Origin: Micromonospora sp. MA102 | Lineage (GTDB): Bacteria > Actinomycetota > Actinomycetes > Mycobacteriales > Micromonosporaceae | NCBI RefSeq assembly: GCF_025460765.1 | Contig: NZ_JAMWEG010000006.1 | Location: 124,001-188,000 of the forward strand | Reading direction: 5' to 3' | DNA: 64,000 nucleotides | Shown here: piece by piece, positions 48,055 to 57,114 of the stretch | Layout of the letters: each line of letters begins with the position of its first letter | Numbering within the stretch: the stretch's first letter is position 1 | The notes under the pieces: generated by a model | Told to the model about the DNA's origin: nothing | Database searches by the model: none | The model's input: only the letters and a program-made list of their open reading frames with translations | Program-made: the position numbers and the translations under genes

Positions 48055-49848
48055 GTGACCGGGCCCCGTCCTGCGGCGCCGATCAGCGACTACGGGCTGC
48101 TGGGCGACACCCGCACCGCCGCCCTCGTGAGCGGCGACGGCGCGATCGACTGGCTCTGCGTACCCAGGTTCGACGGTGAGCCCCTGTTCGGACGCCTCGT
48201 GGGCGGCCCGGAGGCGGGGACGTTCCGGGTCGGCCCGGCCGCGCCCGCCCCGGTCGTCGAGCGGCACTACCGGCCGCACAGCGCGACGATCCGGACGACG
48301 TGGGCGGTGGGCGACCGCCGGCTCACCCTCACCGAGTCCATGGTCGCCGAGGTGACCGGACGGCTGCTGCCCGCCACGCTGCTCGTGCGGCGGCTCTCGG
48401 CCGAGGGGGGAGCGGTCGACGCCGTCGTCGACTTCGACCCGCGTCTCGGCATACGGCACCGGCGGCCCCGCGTCCGCCGCCGCGGCGGAGTGCTGGTGTG
48501 TGAGTGGGGGGCGCTGGCGGTGTCCCTGAGCTGCGCGCCCGACATCGCGGTCGAACCGGGCCGGCCCACCTCCGTCGCGGTGGCGCCCGGCCGTCCGGTC
48601 ACCCTCGTCCTGGCGGTGGCCAACCGCGAGCCGCTGGTCGACGTCGAGCCCGAGGCGGCCTGGGACGCCGTCCTCGGCGACGAGGCCCGCTGGCGGGCCT
48701 GGACGGCCGAAATCGAGGGCTCGCTGCCGTTCCGCGAGGACGTCGTACGCAGCCTGCTGACCCTGCGGTTGTTGACCTACTCCCCGTCACAGGCCCCGGT
48801 CGCGGCGCCGACGACGTCGCTGCCCGAGGATCCCGGCGGGGGCCGGAACTGGGACTACCGCTACGTCTGGCCGCGGGACGCCAGCATCGGCGTGAACGCG
48901 TTCCTCGGCGTCGGCAAGCTCGACGAGGCGCACGGTTTCCTCGCGTGGCTGCTGCACGCCAGCCGGCTGGACCGGCCGCGCCTGCCGGCGCTGTTCACGC
49001 TGACCGGCCGCCGCGTGCCACCGGAACGGGAGCTGGCCGGCTGGCCGGGCTATCTGGACAGCGTGCCGGTGCGGTTCGGCAATGCGGCCGCCGACCAGCA
49101 CCAGCTCGACGGCTACGGCTGGGTGGTCGACGCCGCCTGGGTGTTCGTCCAGGCTGGACACCGCCTCTTTTCCGAGACGTGGCGGGCCGTGCGCGGCTTT
49201 GCGGACGTTGTCGCCGGCCGGTGGGGGGAGCCCGACGCCGGCATCTGGGAGGTCCGCGAGGCCGGTCAGCATGTGCACTCCAAGCTCATGGGCTGGCTCG
49301 CCCTCGACCGGGCCCTGCGCATCGCCGAAACGCACCCGCTTTCCGCCCGGCAACGTCGACGCTGGCAGCAGGCCCGGGACGCCATCGCCGACGATGTGCG
49401 GGCGCGCGGCTTCGACCCGGCGCAGGCGAGCTACGTCCGCAGCTACGGCGCCGAGGACCTGGACTCCTCGCTGCTCGTCCTTCCACTGCTCGGCATCGAC
49501 GGCATCGAGTCCGCCCGCGTGCGCGGCACCATCGACGCCATCCGCGAACGGCTCTCCGCCGGCGGGCCGTTGCTCTACCGCTACCCGCCCGGACGCGACG
49601 GTCTCCCGGGGGCCGAGGGCGCCTTCCTGCCCTGCTCGTTCTGGCTCGTCCAGGCCCTCGCCAGCACCGGGCGACGCCACGAGGCCGAGGAGCTGTTCCG
49701 GGCGCTGCGCGACCACGCCAGCCCGCTGGGCCTCTACGCCGAGGAACTCGATCCCGCGACCGGCGCCCACCTCGGGAACTATCCGCAGACGCTGACCCAC
49801 GCCGCGCTCGTCCAGGCGGCACTCGCGATCCGGGACAGCCCCGGTTGA
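48055..49848 (+). CDS. GH15 glucoamylase/trehalase-family hydrolase
   Basis: Cytoplasmic protein of 597 aa with the usual plan: an N-terminal beta-sandwich (about 1-230, ISDYGLLGDTRTAALVSGDGAIDWLCVPRFD) and an alpha/alpha-barrel with NWDYRYVWPRDASIG, DAGIWEVREAGQHVHSKLMGWLALDRAL and EGAFLPCSFWLVQAL. The catalytic glutamates are expected in WEVRE and near the C-terminal EELDPATGAHLGNYPQ. Bacterial GH15 enzymes of this type are glucoamylases, dextran hydrolases or trehalases; sequence reading alone does not separate these. No signal peptide. Confidence 0.88.
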   Translation: MTGPRPAAPISDYGLLGDTRTAALVSGDGAIDWLCVPRFDGEPLFGRLVGGPEAGTFRVGPAAPAPVVERHYRPHSATIRTTWAVGDRRLTLTESMVAEVTGRLLPATLLVRRLSAEGGAVDAVVDFDPRLGIRHRRPRVRRRGGVLVCEWGALAVSLSCAPDIAVEPGRPTSVAVAPGRPVTLVLAVANREPLVDVEPEAAWDAVLGDEARWRAWTAEIEGSLPFREDVVRSLLTLRLLTYSPSQAPVAAPTTSLPEDPGGGRNWDYRYVWPRDASIGVNAFLGVGKLDEAHGFLAWLLHASRLDRPRLPALFTLTGRRVPPERELAGWPGYLDSVPVRFGNAAADQHQLDGYGWVVDAAWVFVQAGHRLFSETWRAVRGFADVVAGRWGEPDAGIWEVREAGQHVHSKLMGWLALDRALRIAETHPLSARQRRRWQQARDAIADDVRARGFDPAQASYVRSYGAEDLDSSLLVLPLLGIDGIESARVRGTIDAIRERLSAGGPLLYRYPPGRDGLPGAEGAFLPCSFWLVQALASTGRRHEAEELFRALRDHASPLGLYAEELDPATGAHLGNYPQTLTHAALVQAALAIRDSPG

Positions 49849-49870
49849 GGTGGCGGCGCGGCCGTCGCCC

Positions 49871-50110
49871 CTACCGGCGTCCGCGTCCGAGGACCCGCCG
49901 GGCGGCCAGGTAGGCGACCCCTCCGGCCAACAACCAGGGCGCGGCCACGACGACCGGGTCGAGCGGGTGGTGCACGCGGTCGACGCGCCGGCCCCGCAGT
50001 CGCGAGGCGAGCCCGTGGTGCGTGAACTCGCTGAGCACGCCGGTCTCGGCGACCGGGTCGGCGGGGTGGCGGCTCAGGAACGACCCGAGGATGCTCTCCA
50101 CCGCGTCCAC
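49871..50110 (-). CDS. Small putative membrane protein
   Basis: Frame of 79 codons with one clear C-terminal membrane helix (PVVVAAPWLLAGGVAYLAARRVLGRG) and a polar N-terminus (SILGSFLSRHPADPVAETGVLSEFTHHGLASRLRGR). Codon third positions are GC-rich as in real genes. The start is a GTG at 50110. There is no known family and it is small, so it remains tentative. It lies convergent with the GH15 gene. Confidence 0.4.
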   Translation of the reverse strand: MDAVESILGSFLSRHPADPVAETGVLSEFTHHGLASRLRGRRVDRVHHPLDPVVVAAPWLLAGGVAYLAARRVLGRGRR

Positions 50111-50319
50111 TCGGTCCGCCGCCGACCGGCGGGACCAGCGGCGCGCGCAGGGACGCCCTCACGCGCGCAGGCCCTGCCCGGTGGCGATCATGGCGGCGAG
50201 CACAGGCGAATGATCACCCTCCCCGGTGCTGGAGTGGCGGTCCCGAAGGCGGGCCGTCCCACCTCGCGAGGGGATCAGGTCGGGCCCCGGTGGGAACCTC
50301 GGCCGTCGCCGCTGGAGGT

Positions 50320-51828
50320 TCACGGCGGTCGGTCTCCGGGCTCGCGCCCGCCGCCTCCCCGGCGGGTCAGCGGTCGCCGCAGGTGTGGTGGGCCTCCCGG
50401 GCCCCGCCGTCCCCGGGCGCCGTGGCCCGTGGGGCCCGGGCTCGGCCGCTCCGTCCTGCGGGCCCGACAGGTGGTGCCCGATCCGGACGCGCCGAGGCCC
50501 GCCCGGCGAGGGCGCGGACGGCCGGCGGCGGTGGTGGGGACCGTCCGGACCGGGGCCGCCACCGGCGGGTCGGCCGGCACCGTCCGCGTCGCCACGTCGT
50601 GCACGTGGCGCGCGTGCCGCAGCGGGGACAGCAGCAGCGGGAGGGGCGCGAGGGTGAGGCCGGCGCCGATGACCAGCAGGGTCGAGCGGACGCCGATGAC
50701 CTCGCCGAGCGCGCCGCCGAGGAGGCCGCCCAGCGGCAGCGCGCCCATGACCAGGAACCGCATGGTGGCGTTGACCCGGCACTGGAGTCGCGCGGGCACG
50801 GTGGCCTGCCGGTAGGTGGTCTGCGCGATGCCGTAGACGACCTGGCCGATGCCGCTGCCGAGGAGGCCGACGACGAAGAAGGCCAGGCCCCAGCCGCGGC
50901 CGGTCAGGGGGACCAGCAGGTTGAACGGGCTGCTCACCACGGGGGCCAGCCAGATGGCGCGGGCCAGGCCGATGCGACGGGCGAGCCGGCCCGCCGTGAC
51001 GGCGCCCAGCAGTGCCGCGGCGGGGGCGGCGGACAGCAGCACGCCGACGGCGCCGGGGGAGACACCCACGGTGTCGACCAGGAACAGGATGATCAGGGCG
51101 GTGGCGGCGGTGAAGAGCAGGTTGACCAGGGCGCTCGTGGCCGCGATGGCGCGCAGCACGGGATCACCGAGGACGAAGGCCAGGCCCTCCCGGGCCTCGT
51201 GCGTCGTGCCCACCGGGGCGGGCCGCCGGGGCACCGGCTCCGGGGCCCGGATCCGGGCCAGGCACACGGCACTGACCAGGAAGCTCACGGCGTCGACCAG
51301 CAGGGTGTTCGTCGCGCCGACCAGCTGGGTGAGCCAGCCGCCGAGGCTGGGGCCGGCGACCTGCCCGGAGGAGCGGACGGTCTCCAGCGTGCAGTTGCCC
51401 CGCAGCAGGTCCGCCCGGTGGAGCAGCTTCGGCAGGTACGACTGGTGGCCGATGTCGAACAGCACCCGCATGACGGCCAGGACCGCGGCCGCGGCGATCA
51501 GCAGCGGCAGGGTGAGCCGGCCCAGCGCGGCCGTCACGGTGACCGCCACGAGCGCCGCACACCGGACCAGATCGGTCATGATCAGCACCGGCCGGAGCCG
51601 GCGTCGGTCCAACCAGACGCCGGCCGGCACCCCGAGCAGCAGGAACGCGCCGTTCTGCACGGCCACCAGGACGCCCAACTGCACGGGTGTGGCGTGCAGG
51701 ACCAGCACGGCGATCAGCGGGAACGCGATCGCCGTGACGTCGGTGCCCAGTTGGGTGGCCGTCTGGCCGGCGACGAGCAGCCGGAAGTCGGCGGACCGCC
51801 CGGGCGGGCCCGGAGGTCGAACTGTCAT
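50320..51828 (-). CDS. MFS transporter with an unusual C-terminal tail
   Basis: Major facilitator of 502 aa, DHA3/enterobactin-exporter-like, with about 12 helices up to residue 410 (FRLLVAGQTATQLGTDVTAIAFPLIAV; GVPAGVWLDRRRLRPVL as the loop 2-3 motif). Such proteins export drugs or siderophores. ATG 51828 has GAGGG 6 bp upstream. The last 90 residues are Arg/Pro/Gly-rich with no fold, extending past the usual family end after HVHDVA. The tail may be read-through after loss of the original stop or a frameshift. Confidence 0.85.
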   Translation of the reverse strand: MTVRPPGPPGRSADFRLLVAGQTATQLGTDVTAIAFPLIAVLVLHATPVQLGVLVAVQNGAFLLLGVPAGVWLDRRRLRPVLIMTDLVRCAALVAVTVTAALGRLTLPLLIAAAAVLAVMRVLFDIGHQSYLPKLLHRADLLRGNCTLETVRSSGQVAGPSLGGWLTQLVGATNTLLVDAVSFLVSAVCLARIRAPEPVPRRPAPVGTTHEAREGLAFVLGDPVLRAIAATSALVNLLFTAATALIILFLVDTVGVSPGAVGVLLSAAPAAALLGAVTAGRLARRIGLARAIWLAPVVSSPFNLLVPLTGRGWGLAFFVVGLLGSGIGQVVYGIAQTTYRQATVPARLQCRVNATMRFLVMGALPLGGLLGGALGEVIGVRSTLLVIGAGLTLAPLPLLLSPLRHARHVHDVATRTVPADPPVAAPVRTVPTTAAGRPRPRRAGLGASGSGTTCRARRTERPSPGPTGHGARGRRGPGGPPHLRRPLTRRGGGGREPGDRPP

Positions 51829-52160
51829 CTGTGCCCTCGCACGTGCGGTGACCCCCGGCGCGTCCGTGGGCGGCGATCCGGGCGTCGACCGGCCGGCGGG
51901 GCGGGGACGGCGCGTGCGGGTCGCCGTGGCGGGACGGCGGGGTGGAGGCGGACCGTCGGCGGACACCGCCGCGGGGGAGCCGGCCACCGGCCCGCCGGTC
52001 GGCGGCGGGCGGGAGCGTGCGAAGAGCGGCTCGGGGCGTTGGGGGAGACCCGCGGCCCTCGGTCAGAGGTTAGCCCAGCGGCCTCGGGGTGCGCGCCCGA
52101 TCGTGCACGGTGCCCGCACCTGACGCGGGGCCCCGCGCGCCTGCGGGGCCCCACGCGGCC
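51829..52160. other. Intergenic region between MFS and chitinase genes
   Basis: About 330 bp. It contains the chitinase terminator hairpin (52125-52154). On the remaining stretch I see no convincing promoter for the MFS gene and no coding frame with family resemblance. Confidence 0.5.
52125..52154 (-). terminator. Terminator of the chitinase gene
   Basis: Stem with 11 of 12 pairs (GCGGGGCCCCGC arm, one C-A mismatch) and loop GCGCCT, 6 bp past the GH18 stop on the minus strand. Confidence 0.65.
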
Positions 52161-53525
52161 TCAGCGGCCCTGGAGTGCCTTGACGTTGTCGCCGAAGGTC
52201 CAGCCCTTCGACCCGTCCCAGTTGACCGACCAGGTCATGAGCCCCTTGAGGCCGCCCCGGTAGGTGTTCCACGCCTGCGCCACCAGCGCCGGGCTCAGGT
52301 AGCCGCCGCCGGCCCCGGTCTGGGCGGGCAGGCCGGGGACCTGCTTGTCGTACGGGACGCGGATGGTGGTGCCCTGCACGACCAGGCCGGTGTTGAGGCA
52401 GTCGGTCTGGACGACGAAGCCCTGCACGGTCCCGGCCGGGTACGAGTCGCCGGCACAGCCGTACATCGAGCCGTTGTAGTACTGCATGTTCAACCACCAG
52501 AGCCGGCCGTTGTCCGCGTACCGCTTGACGATGGGCAGGTAGGCGCCCCAGATCGAGCCGTAGGTGACGCTGCCGCCGGTGACGTACGCGGTCTCCGGGG
52601 CCATGGTGAGCCCGAAACCGGCGGGCATCTGGGCCAGCACCCCGTCGATGATCCGCACGAGGTTGGCCTGCGAGGTGGAGAGCTGGTTGATGTTGCCGCT
52701 GCCGGTCAGCCCGGTCTCGATGTCGATGTCGATGCCGTCGAAGTTGTACCGCTTGAGGATCGGCACCACGGTGGCGACGAACCGGTCGGCCACGGCGCTG
52801 GAGCCGAGGTCGATGCCGGCGGTGGCGCCGCCGATCGACAGCAGGACGGTGAGCCCGGCGGCCTTGGCCTGGCACACCTCGGCGGCGGTGGGCACCTTCA
52901 CGCCGGCGTCCATGCCGTTCTCCCAGAGCACGGTGCCGTCCGCGCGGATCACCGGGAACGCGGCAGTGATCACGTTGTAGCCGTGGGCGGTGATCCGGGA
53001 GTCGGTGACGGGGATCCAGCCCATGCCGGGGTGCACGCCGTTGGCCGCGCCGTCCCAGTTCTCCCAGTAGCCCTGGAGCACCTTGCCGCTGGGCCGGGAC
53101 TTCAGCGCGCAGGTGGTGCCGCCGGGCGGCGGCGTGGTCGGGGTGGTCGTGGGCGTCGCGGTGGGGGACGGGGACGACGTGGGCGTGGGGGTGGGGGAGG
53201 GCGGCTTCGTGGTGGGGCTGGGGGTCGGGGTGCCGCCGCCGCAGGCGCCGAGGTCGGACCAGAGGGCCGGGGTGGCCGGCGGGGTCCAGCCGGCGCCGGC
53301 CGGCGGGGTGTGGGTGACCAGCGCCTGGTAGAGCCGGCCGGCGTAGGTGGCCCGGGTGCCGGCGGTCCAGGTGACCCCCTCGGCCCAGGCCGGGACGCCG
53401 GTGCAGGCCACCAGCGCGGTCTCGCCGGCGGTCGCGGCGATCCCGGTGGCGGCCGGCAGGGTGGCGGTGGCGGCGAGCAGGGCGGCGCCGCCGAGCAGTG
53501 CGGTCAGCCCGCGTCGAAGTCGCAT
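52161..53525 (-). CDS. Secreted GH18 chitinase with CBM5
   Basis: Secreted protein of 454 aa. A signal peptide (residues 1-31) precedes a CBM5/12 chitin-binding domain (about 40-98, VPAWAEGVTWTAGTRATYAGRLYQAL), a Pro/Thr/Ser linker (100-137) and a GH18 barrel (about 145-454). The catalytic motif DxxDxDxE appears as FDGIDIDIE. The barrel opens with GKVLQGYWENWDG and ends with GLMTWSVNWDGSKGW, as in actinobacterial ChiC/ChiD-type enzymes. ATG 53525 follows GAGGAGG. It is divergent from the ROK regulator with an AT-rich palindrome between. Confidence 0.95.
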   Translation of the reverse strand: MRLRRGLTALLGGAALLAATATLPAATGIAATAGETALVACTGVPAWAEGVTWTAGTRATYAGRLYQALVTHTPPAGAGWTPPATPALWSDLGACGGGTPTPSPTTKPPSPTPTPTSSPSPTATPTTTPTTPPPGGTTCALKSRPSGKVLQGYWENWDGAANGVHPGMGWIPVTDSRITAHGYNVITAAFPVIRADGTVLWENGMDAGVKVPTAAEVCQAKAAGLTVLLSIGGATAGIDLGSSAVADRFVATVVPILKRYNFDGIDIDIETGLTGSGNINQLSTSQANLVRIIDGVLAQMPAGFGLTMAPETAYVTGGSVTYGSIWGAYLPIVKRYADNGRLWWLNMQYYNGSMYGCAGDSYPAGTVQGFVVQTDCLNTGLVVQGTTIRVPYDKQVPGLPAQTGAGGGYLSPALVAQAWNTYRGGLKGLMTWSVNWDGSKGWTFGDNVKALQGR

Positions 53526-53553
53526 GACATACCTCCTCATCGATGCGCCGGAG

Positions 53554-53581
53554 GTTATCAATTAACTTTGTTAAATGTAAA
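53554..53581 (-). promoter_or_regulatory. Chitinase promoter with ROK-type palindrome
   Basis: On the minus strand -35 TTTACA (53576-53581), 16-bp spacer and -10 GATAAC (53554-53559). The spacer is filled by the inverted repeat TTAACTTTGTTAA (53562-53574; seven of eight outer pairs hold over 53559-53577). AT-rich half-sites of this form, spaced by a TTT centre, are typical of ROK-family operators. A related half-site ATTAACC lies at 53696-53702, nearer the ROK gene. Confidence 0.6.
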
Positions 53582-53759
53582 TGCCCGGCCGGCTCAGGAA
53601 GCCACCGCCGGGCACCCGTGCTGCCGGCGGACGAACTCGGCCGTGGCGACGCCGACGGGCGGGCGGCCCGCCTCCTTCACTGCTTGGTTCATCGCATTAA
53701 CCTTGGGTGACGTATCCGGGGTGAGCCGCCGCGGGTGGTGACAGGGAAGGTAGGCGGAC

Positions 53760-55022
53760 ATGGACGCCAGACGCACCACCGTGCGCGACATGAGACGTGC
53801 CAACCGGTCGGTCCTGCTCACCCGGATCTGGCTGGACGGCCCGCTGAGCCGGCACGAGCTGGGGCAGTCCACCGCGCTCAGCCTGGCCAGCGTGAGCAAC
53901 CTGGTCGGCGAGATGATCACCGAGGGTCTGGTCGAGGAGGCCGGCTCGGTCGAGTCCGACGGCGGCCGTCCCCGGGTGCTGCTCCGCGTCGCGCCCGCCT
54001 ACGGCTACCTGGTCGGCGCCGACGTCGGCGAGACGCGCGTGCAGGTCGAACTGTTCGACCTGGCGATGACCGCCCTGGCGAAGGCGGAGTACCCGATCGC
54101 CGGCGCCGAGCCCGACCCCCGGCAGGTCACCGACCACCTGCTGCACGGCCTCGCCGCGGTGGTCGAGCAGGCCGGCGTCGACCCGAAGGCGGTGCTCGGC
54201 TTCGGCGTCGCCGTCTCCGGCACCGTCGAGCGCGCCGCCGACGCCGTCGTGCACGCGCAGACCCTCGGCTGGGACGGCGTCCCGCTCGGCGCCATGCTCC
54301 GCGCCGGCACGGACATCCCCGTGCACATCGACAACGGCGCGAAGACCCTCGGTCAGGCCGAGATGTGGTTCGGCGCCGGCCGCGGCGTCCGGCACGCGGT
54401 CGTCGCCCTGGTCGGCTCCGGCGTCGGGGCCTGCGTGGTCGCCGACGGCGTGGGCTACCGCGGCGCGCACAGCAGCGCCGGCGAGTGGGGGCACACCACC
54501 ATCGTGTACGGGGGCCGCCGCTGCCGCTGCGGCAACCTCGGCTGCCTGGAGGCGTACGTCGGGGCGGAAGGGGTGCTCGACCGGTTCCGGCAGGCCAACC
54601 GGGGCCGCCCGGCGGCCGGTGGCGACGAGGAGAGCGCCTTCGGCGAGCTGTTGCGCGCCGGCAGCCGCACCGCCGCCAAGGTGCTCGACGAGACGGTCGG
54701 CTACCTCGGCGCCGGGGTGGCGAACCTGGTGAACCTGTTCAACCCCGAGCGGGTGGTGCTGGGCGGCTGGGCCGGCCTGGCCCTGGGTGAGCGCTACCTG
54801 CCGCAGATCCGCGATGCCACCGCACGGCACGCGCTGCGCCAGCCGTACGCCCAGACCTCGATCGAGCTGTGCCGGCTCGGACCTGACGCGGTCGCGATGG
54901 GCGCGGCCACCCTGCCGATGGCCCGGCTGCTGCGCGACGGCGGCGTGCCGCGCGAACCGGCCGCCCGGCTGGTGCCGGCGCAAGCGCGGCCGGCGCGGCG
55001 GCCCCGCTCGCGCACCCGCTGA
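53760..55022 (+). CDS. ROK-family transcriptional regulator
   Basis: Protein of 420 aa with an N-terminal winged helix-turn-helix (RANRSVLLTRIWLDGPLSRHELGQS, LSLASVSNLVGEMI) and a ROK sugar-kinase-like domain (GYLVGADVGETRVQVELFD; the zinc motif CRCGNLGCLEAY near residue 260). The kinase-like part probably serves as effector sensor. It is divergent from the chitinase gene, with the candidate operator in the shared region, so chito-oligosaccharide or GlcNAc response is a natural guess; GH30, convergent downstream, is another possible target. The last 25 residues are Arg/Pro-rich and unconserved. Confidence 0.9.
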   Translation: MDARRTTVRDMRRANRSVLLTRIWLDGPLSRHELGQSTALSLASVSNLVGEMITEGLVEEAGSVESDGGRPRVLLRVAPAYGYLVGADVGETRVQVELFDLAMTALAKAEYPIAGAEPDPRQVTDHLLHGLAAVVEQAGVDPKAVLGFGVAVSGTVERAADAVVHAQTLGWDGVPLGAMLRAGTDIPVHIDNGAKTLGQAEMWFGAGRGVRHAVVALVGSGVGACVVADGVGYRGAHSSAGEWGHTTIVYGGRRCRCGNLGCLEAYVGAEGVLDRFRQANRGRPAAGGDEESAFGELLRAGSRTAAKVLDETVGYLGAGVANLVNLFNPERVVLGGWAGLALGERYLPQIRDATARHALRQPYAQTSIELCRLGPDAVAMGAATLPMARLLRDGGVPREPAARLVPAQARPARRPRSRTR

Positions 55023-55026
55023 GCCA

Positions 55027-55058
55027 CCGGGCCGGCGGCGGAGGCGCCGCCGGCCCGG
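55027..55058. terminator. Bidirectional terminator between ROK and GH30 genes
   Basis: A perfect 14-bp GC inverted repeat with loop GAGG separates the convergent ROK and GH30 genes. Confidence 0.75.
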
Positions 55059-55065
55059 CCCCGGC

Positions 55066-56961
55066 TCAGGACGGGAGCGTCCACTTCTGGTTGGCCGCGC
55101 CCGTGCAGCTCCAGATCTGCGTCTTCGTGCCGTCGGCGGAGGTGTTACCGGTGACGTCCAGGCACTTGTTCGCCTGCGGGTTCACCAGGTCCCGCCCGGC
55201 CGTCCAGGTCCACCGCTGGGCGGCGCTGCCGTTGCAGGTCCACAACTGCACCTTCGTGCCGTCGGCGGTGCCGCCGCCGGCCACGTCGAGGCACTTGCCC
55301 AGCGCCCGGATGGTGCCGTCGGCGGCCCGGGTCCACTGCTGGTTGGCGCCGCCGGTGCAGCTCCAGATCTGCGCCGGCGTGCCGTCGGCGCTGCTGTTGT
55401 CGGTGGCGTCGAGGCACTTGCCGCCGATGCCGGTGATCGGGCCGGTCGAGGTGCCACCTCCGCCGCCGCCGGACTGGGTGCCGGCCCAGGTGAACGTGGC
55501 GGTGGTGCGGGCCGGCAGGGTGTAGGTGAAGGACTGCCCGCCCCAGACCACCTTGACCGACTGGGCGGAGCCGCCGCCGTTGTGCGCGAGCAGCGCCTTG
55601 GTCCCGTCCGGGTTCCGGTACGCGACGTTCTGCACGGTGCCGTTGGCGGTGGAGTCGATGCGGACGGCGCCGGGCCGGACGAACTTCGTGAGGTGCCCGG
55701 TGGTGTAGTACTCGATCGTGTTGTCGACCTGGCCGGCGCGGGCGCCGCCCTCCTGCACGGTGATGAGGCCGGTGCAGGTGCCGCAGCCGCCGTTGTGCGG
55801 GCCCATGAACTGGTTGACGGCGAGGCTCCACTTCACCACGCTCCGGCTCCAGTTCCGGGCGTAGTTCACGATGTCGGCCATGTCCTCGTTGTGCTGGTTG
55901 CCGATCCAGGTGCCGCCGGAGTGCTCGGTGCTGAACTGCGGCACGGCCGGGTACTGGCCGTGCACCTGCGTGCCGACCGCCGGGTCACCCCAGTAGCCGT
56001 GCCAGGCGATGCCGCCGAAGAGCGGGTCGGTGCGCACCGAGCTGTCGGCGAGCAGCCCGGAGCCGATGGTGCCGTAGTCGCCGTAGTTCCAGTCGTGCAC
56101 CAGCACCTTCGTGGTGATGCCGGCGGCACGGAACGCCGGGTAGACGAAGTTCTTGGTCAGTTCCCCGAGGCCGGAGGAGTTCCAGCTCATCCCCGGGTAG
56201 TCCATGGCCGTGGGGTTGCCGGACTGGCAGCAGTTCGGCTCGTTCTGCACCGAGAGGTAGTCGACCTTCACGCCCCGGGCCGCGTACGCCTGGATGGTCT
56301 TCACGAAGTACTGGGCGTAGGTGGCGTAGTACTCCCACTTGAGCCAGCCCATCTGGTCCATCCGGCCGTTGTCCTTCATCCAGCCGGGCGCGCTCCACGG
56401 CACGACCATGACCCGCAGCGCCGGGTTGAGCTGCCGGGCCTGCGCGGTGAGCAGTTCGACGTCGGTGTCATACCCGTTCGCGCCGAAGTCGTTCAGGTCG
56501 CAGCAGGTGTCGTCGAGCGAGACGTTGCCGGGCCGGGACAGGTCGGAGGCGCCGACCGGGTTGCGCACGAAGGACAGGCCGATGCCGTCGGTGGGGCTGA
56601 ACAGCCGGCGCATCACCTCGTCCCGCGTGGCGGCGCTGACCGGACCGCCGCGCAGCAGGTACGCGGTGGTGTCGGTGATGGACGCCCCGGCGCCGTCGAA
56701 CGGCTGGTAGCGGGTGTTCTCGTCGACGGTGATCGTGTGCGTGGCGGCCGGGCTGGTGGCGGCGAAGGCCAGGGGGCTCTGCTGTTGCAGGCCCCGGGTG
56801 ACCGTCCGCCCGCCGGAGTCGGAGGTGGTGGTCAGCCAGAGATTGACGGTCTCGCCGGCGGCCTGCGCGGCCGGCGGCGGGGCCAGGGCGAGGGCGCCGG
56901 CGGTGAGGCAGAGCGCCAGGACGGCGCGGCCGGCGAGCCGGGGAACGGTGGTGGGGGACAC
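55066..56961 (-). CDS. Secreted GH30 glucanase with CBM13
   Basis: Secreted protein of 631 aa. A signal peptide (about 1-35) precedes a GH30 domain of barrel plus side beta-structure (about 40-490), a Gly linker and a C-terminal ricin/CBM13 trefoil (about 505-631) with three KCLDxxG repeats and QxW closings. Acid/base E241 is in SVQNEPNCC and nucleophile E346 in FSTEHSG. The pattern YQPFDGAGASITDTTAYLL and the ALRVMVVPWSAPGWMK segment fit subfamily 3-like endo-beta-1,6-glucanases, with glucosylceramidase as an alternative. GTG 56961 has GGAAGGAG 5 bp upstream. Beta-1,6-glucan of fungal walls is a likely substrate, which fits the neighbouring chitinase. Confidence 0.88.
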   Translation of the reverse strand: MSPTTVPRLAGRAVLALCLTAGALALAPPPAAQAAGETVNLWLTTTSDSGGRTVTRGLQQQSPLAFAATSPAATHTITVDENTRYQPFDGAGASITDTTAYLLRGGPVSAATRDEVMRRLFSPTDGIGLSFVRNPVGASDLSRPGNVSLDDTCCDLNDFGANGYDTDVELLTAQARQLNPALRVMVVPWSAPGWMKDNGRMDQMGWLKWEYYATYAQYFVKTIQAYAARGVKVDYLSVQNEPNCCQSGNPTAMDYPGMSWNSSGLGELTKNFVYPAFRAAGITTKVLVHDWNYGDYGTIGSGLLADSSVRTDPLFGGIAWHGYWGDPAVGTQVHGQYPAVPQFSTEHSGGTWIGNQHNEDMADIVNYARNWSRSVVKWSLAVNQFMGPHNGGCGTCTGLITVQEGGARAGQVDNTIEYYTTGHLTKFVRPGAVRIDSTANGTVQNVAYRNPDGTKALLAHNGGGSAQSVKVVWGGQSFTYTLPARTTATFTWAGTQSGGGGGGTSTGPITGIGGKCLDATDNSSADGTPAQIWSCTGGANQQWTRAADGTIRALGKCLDVAGGGTADGTKVQLWTCNGSAAQRWTWTAGRDLVNPQANKCLDVTGNTSADGTKTQIWSCTGAANQKWTLPS

Positions 56962-57019
56962 GGATGCTCCTTCCGGATAAATCGACATCCGCGAATGAGA
57001 AAACCCCTCGCAACTGCTT

Positions 57020-57031
57020 ATGTCAAGACAT
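57020..57031 (-). promoter_or_regulatory. Inverted repeat over a -35-like element upstream of GH30
   Basis: ATGTCAAGACAT is a palindrome of 5-bp arms, and on the minus strand it contains a consensus -35, TTGACA (57021-57026). No good -10 was found at 16-18 bp (TTTTCT at best). It lies 60 bp upstream of the GH30 GTG, in a short AT-rich window between the GH1 terminator and the gene. Confidence 0.4.
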
Positions 57032-57032
57032 G

Positions 57033-57060
57033 AAAAAAGCGCCCGGGCGGGTGCCCGGGC
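57033..57060 (-). terminator. Intrinsic terminator of the GH1/transporter operon
   Basis: Two GCCCGGGC arms (57041-57048, 57053-57060) with a 4-nt loop are followed, on the minus strand, by a run of six T (57033-57038). This is a classical hairpin plus T tract, rare in this window. A second GC stem (GCGGCCGC arms at 57069 and 57093) lies just before it. Confidence 0.85.
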
Positions 57061-57114
57061 ACGGCGGAGCGGCCGCCCGGGAGGGATCCCGCGCGGCCGC
57101 CCCGAGCGGACGGT

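Noticed and set aside
50290..52263. 657-codon plus-strand frame rich in Gln, Asp and Gly
   Set aside because: Antisense to the MFS gene; composition and lack of motifs identify it as a shadow.
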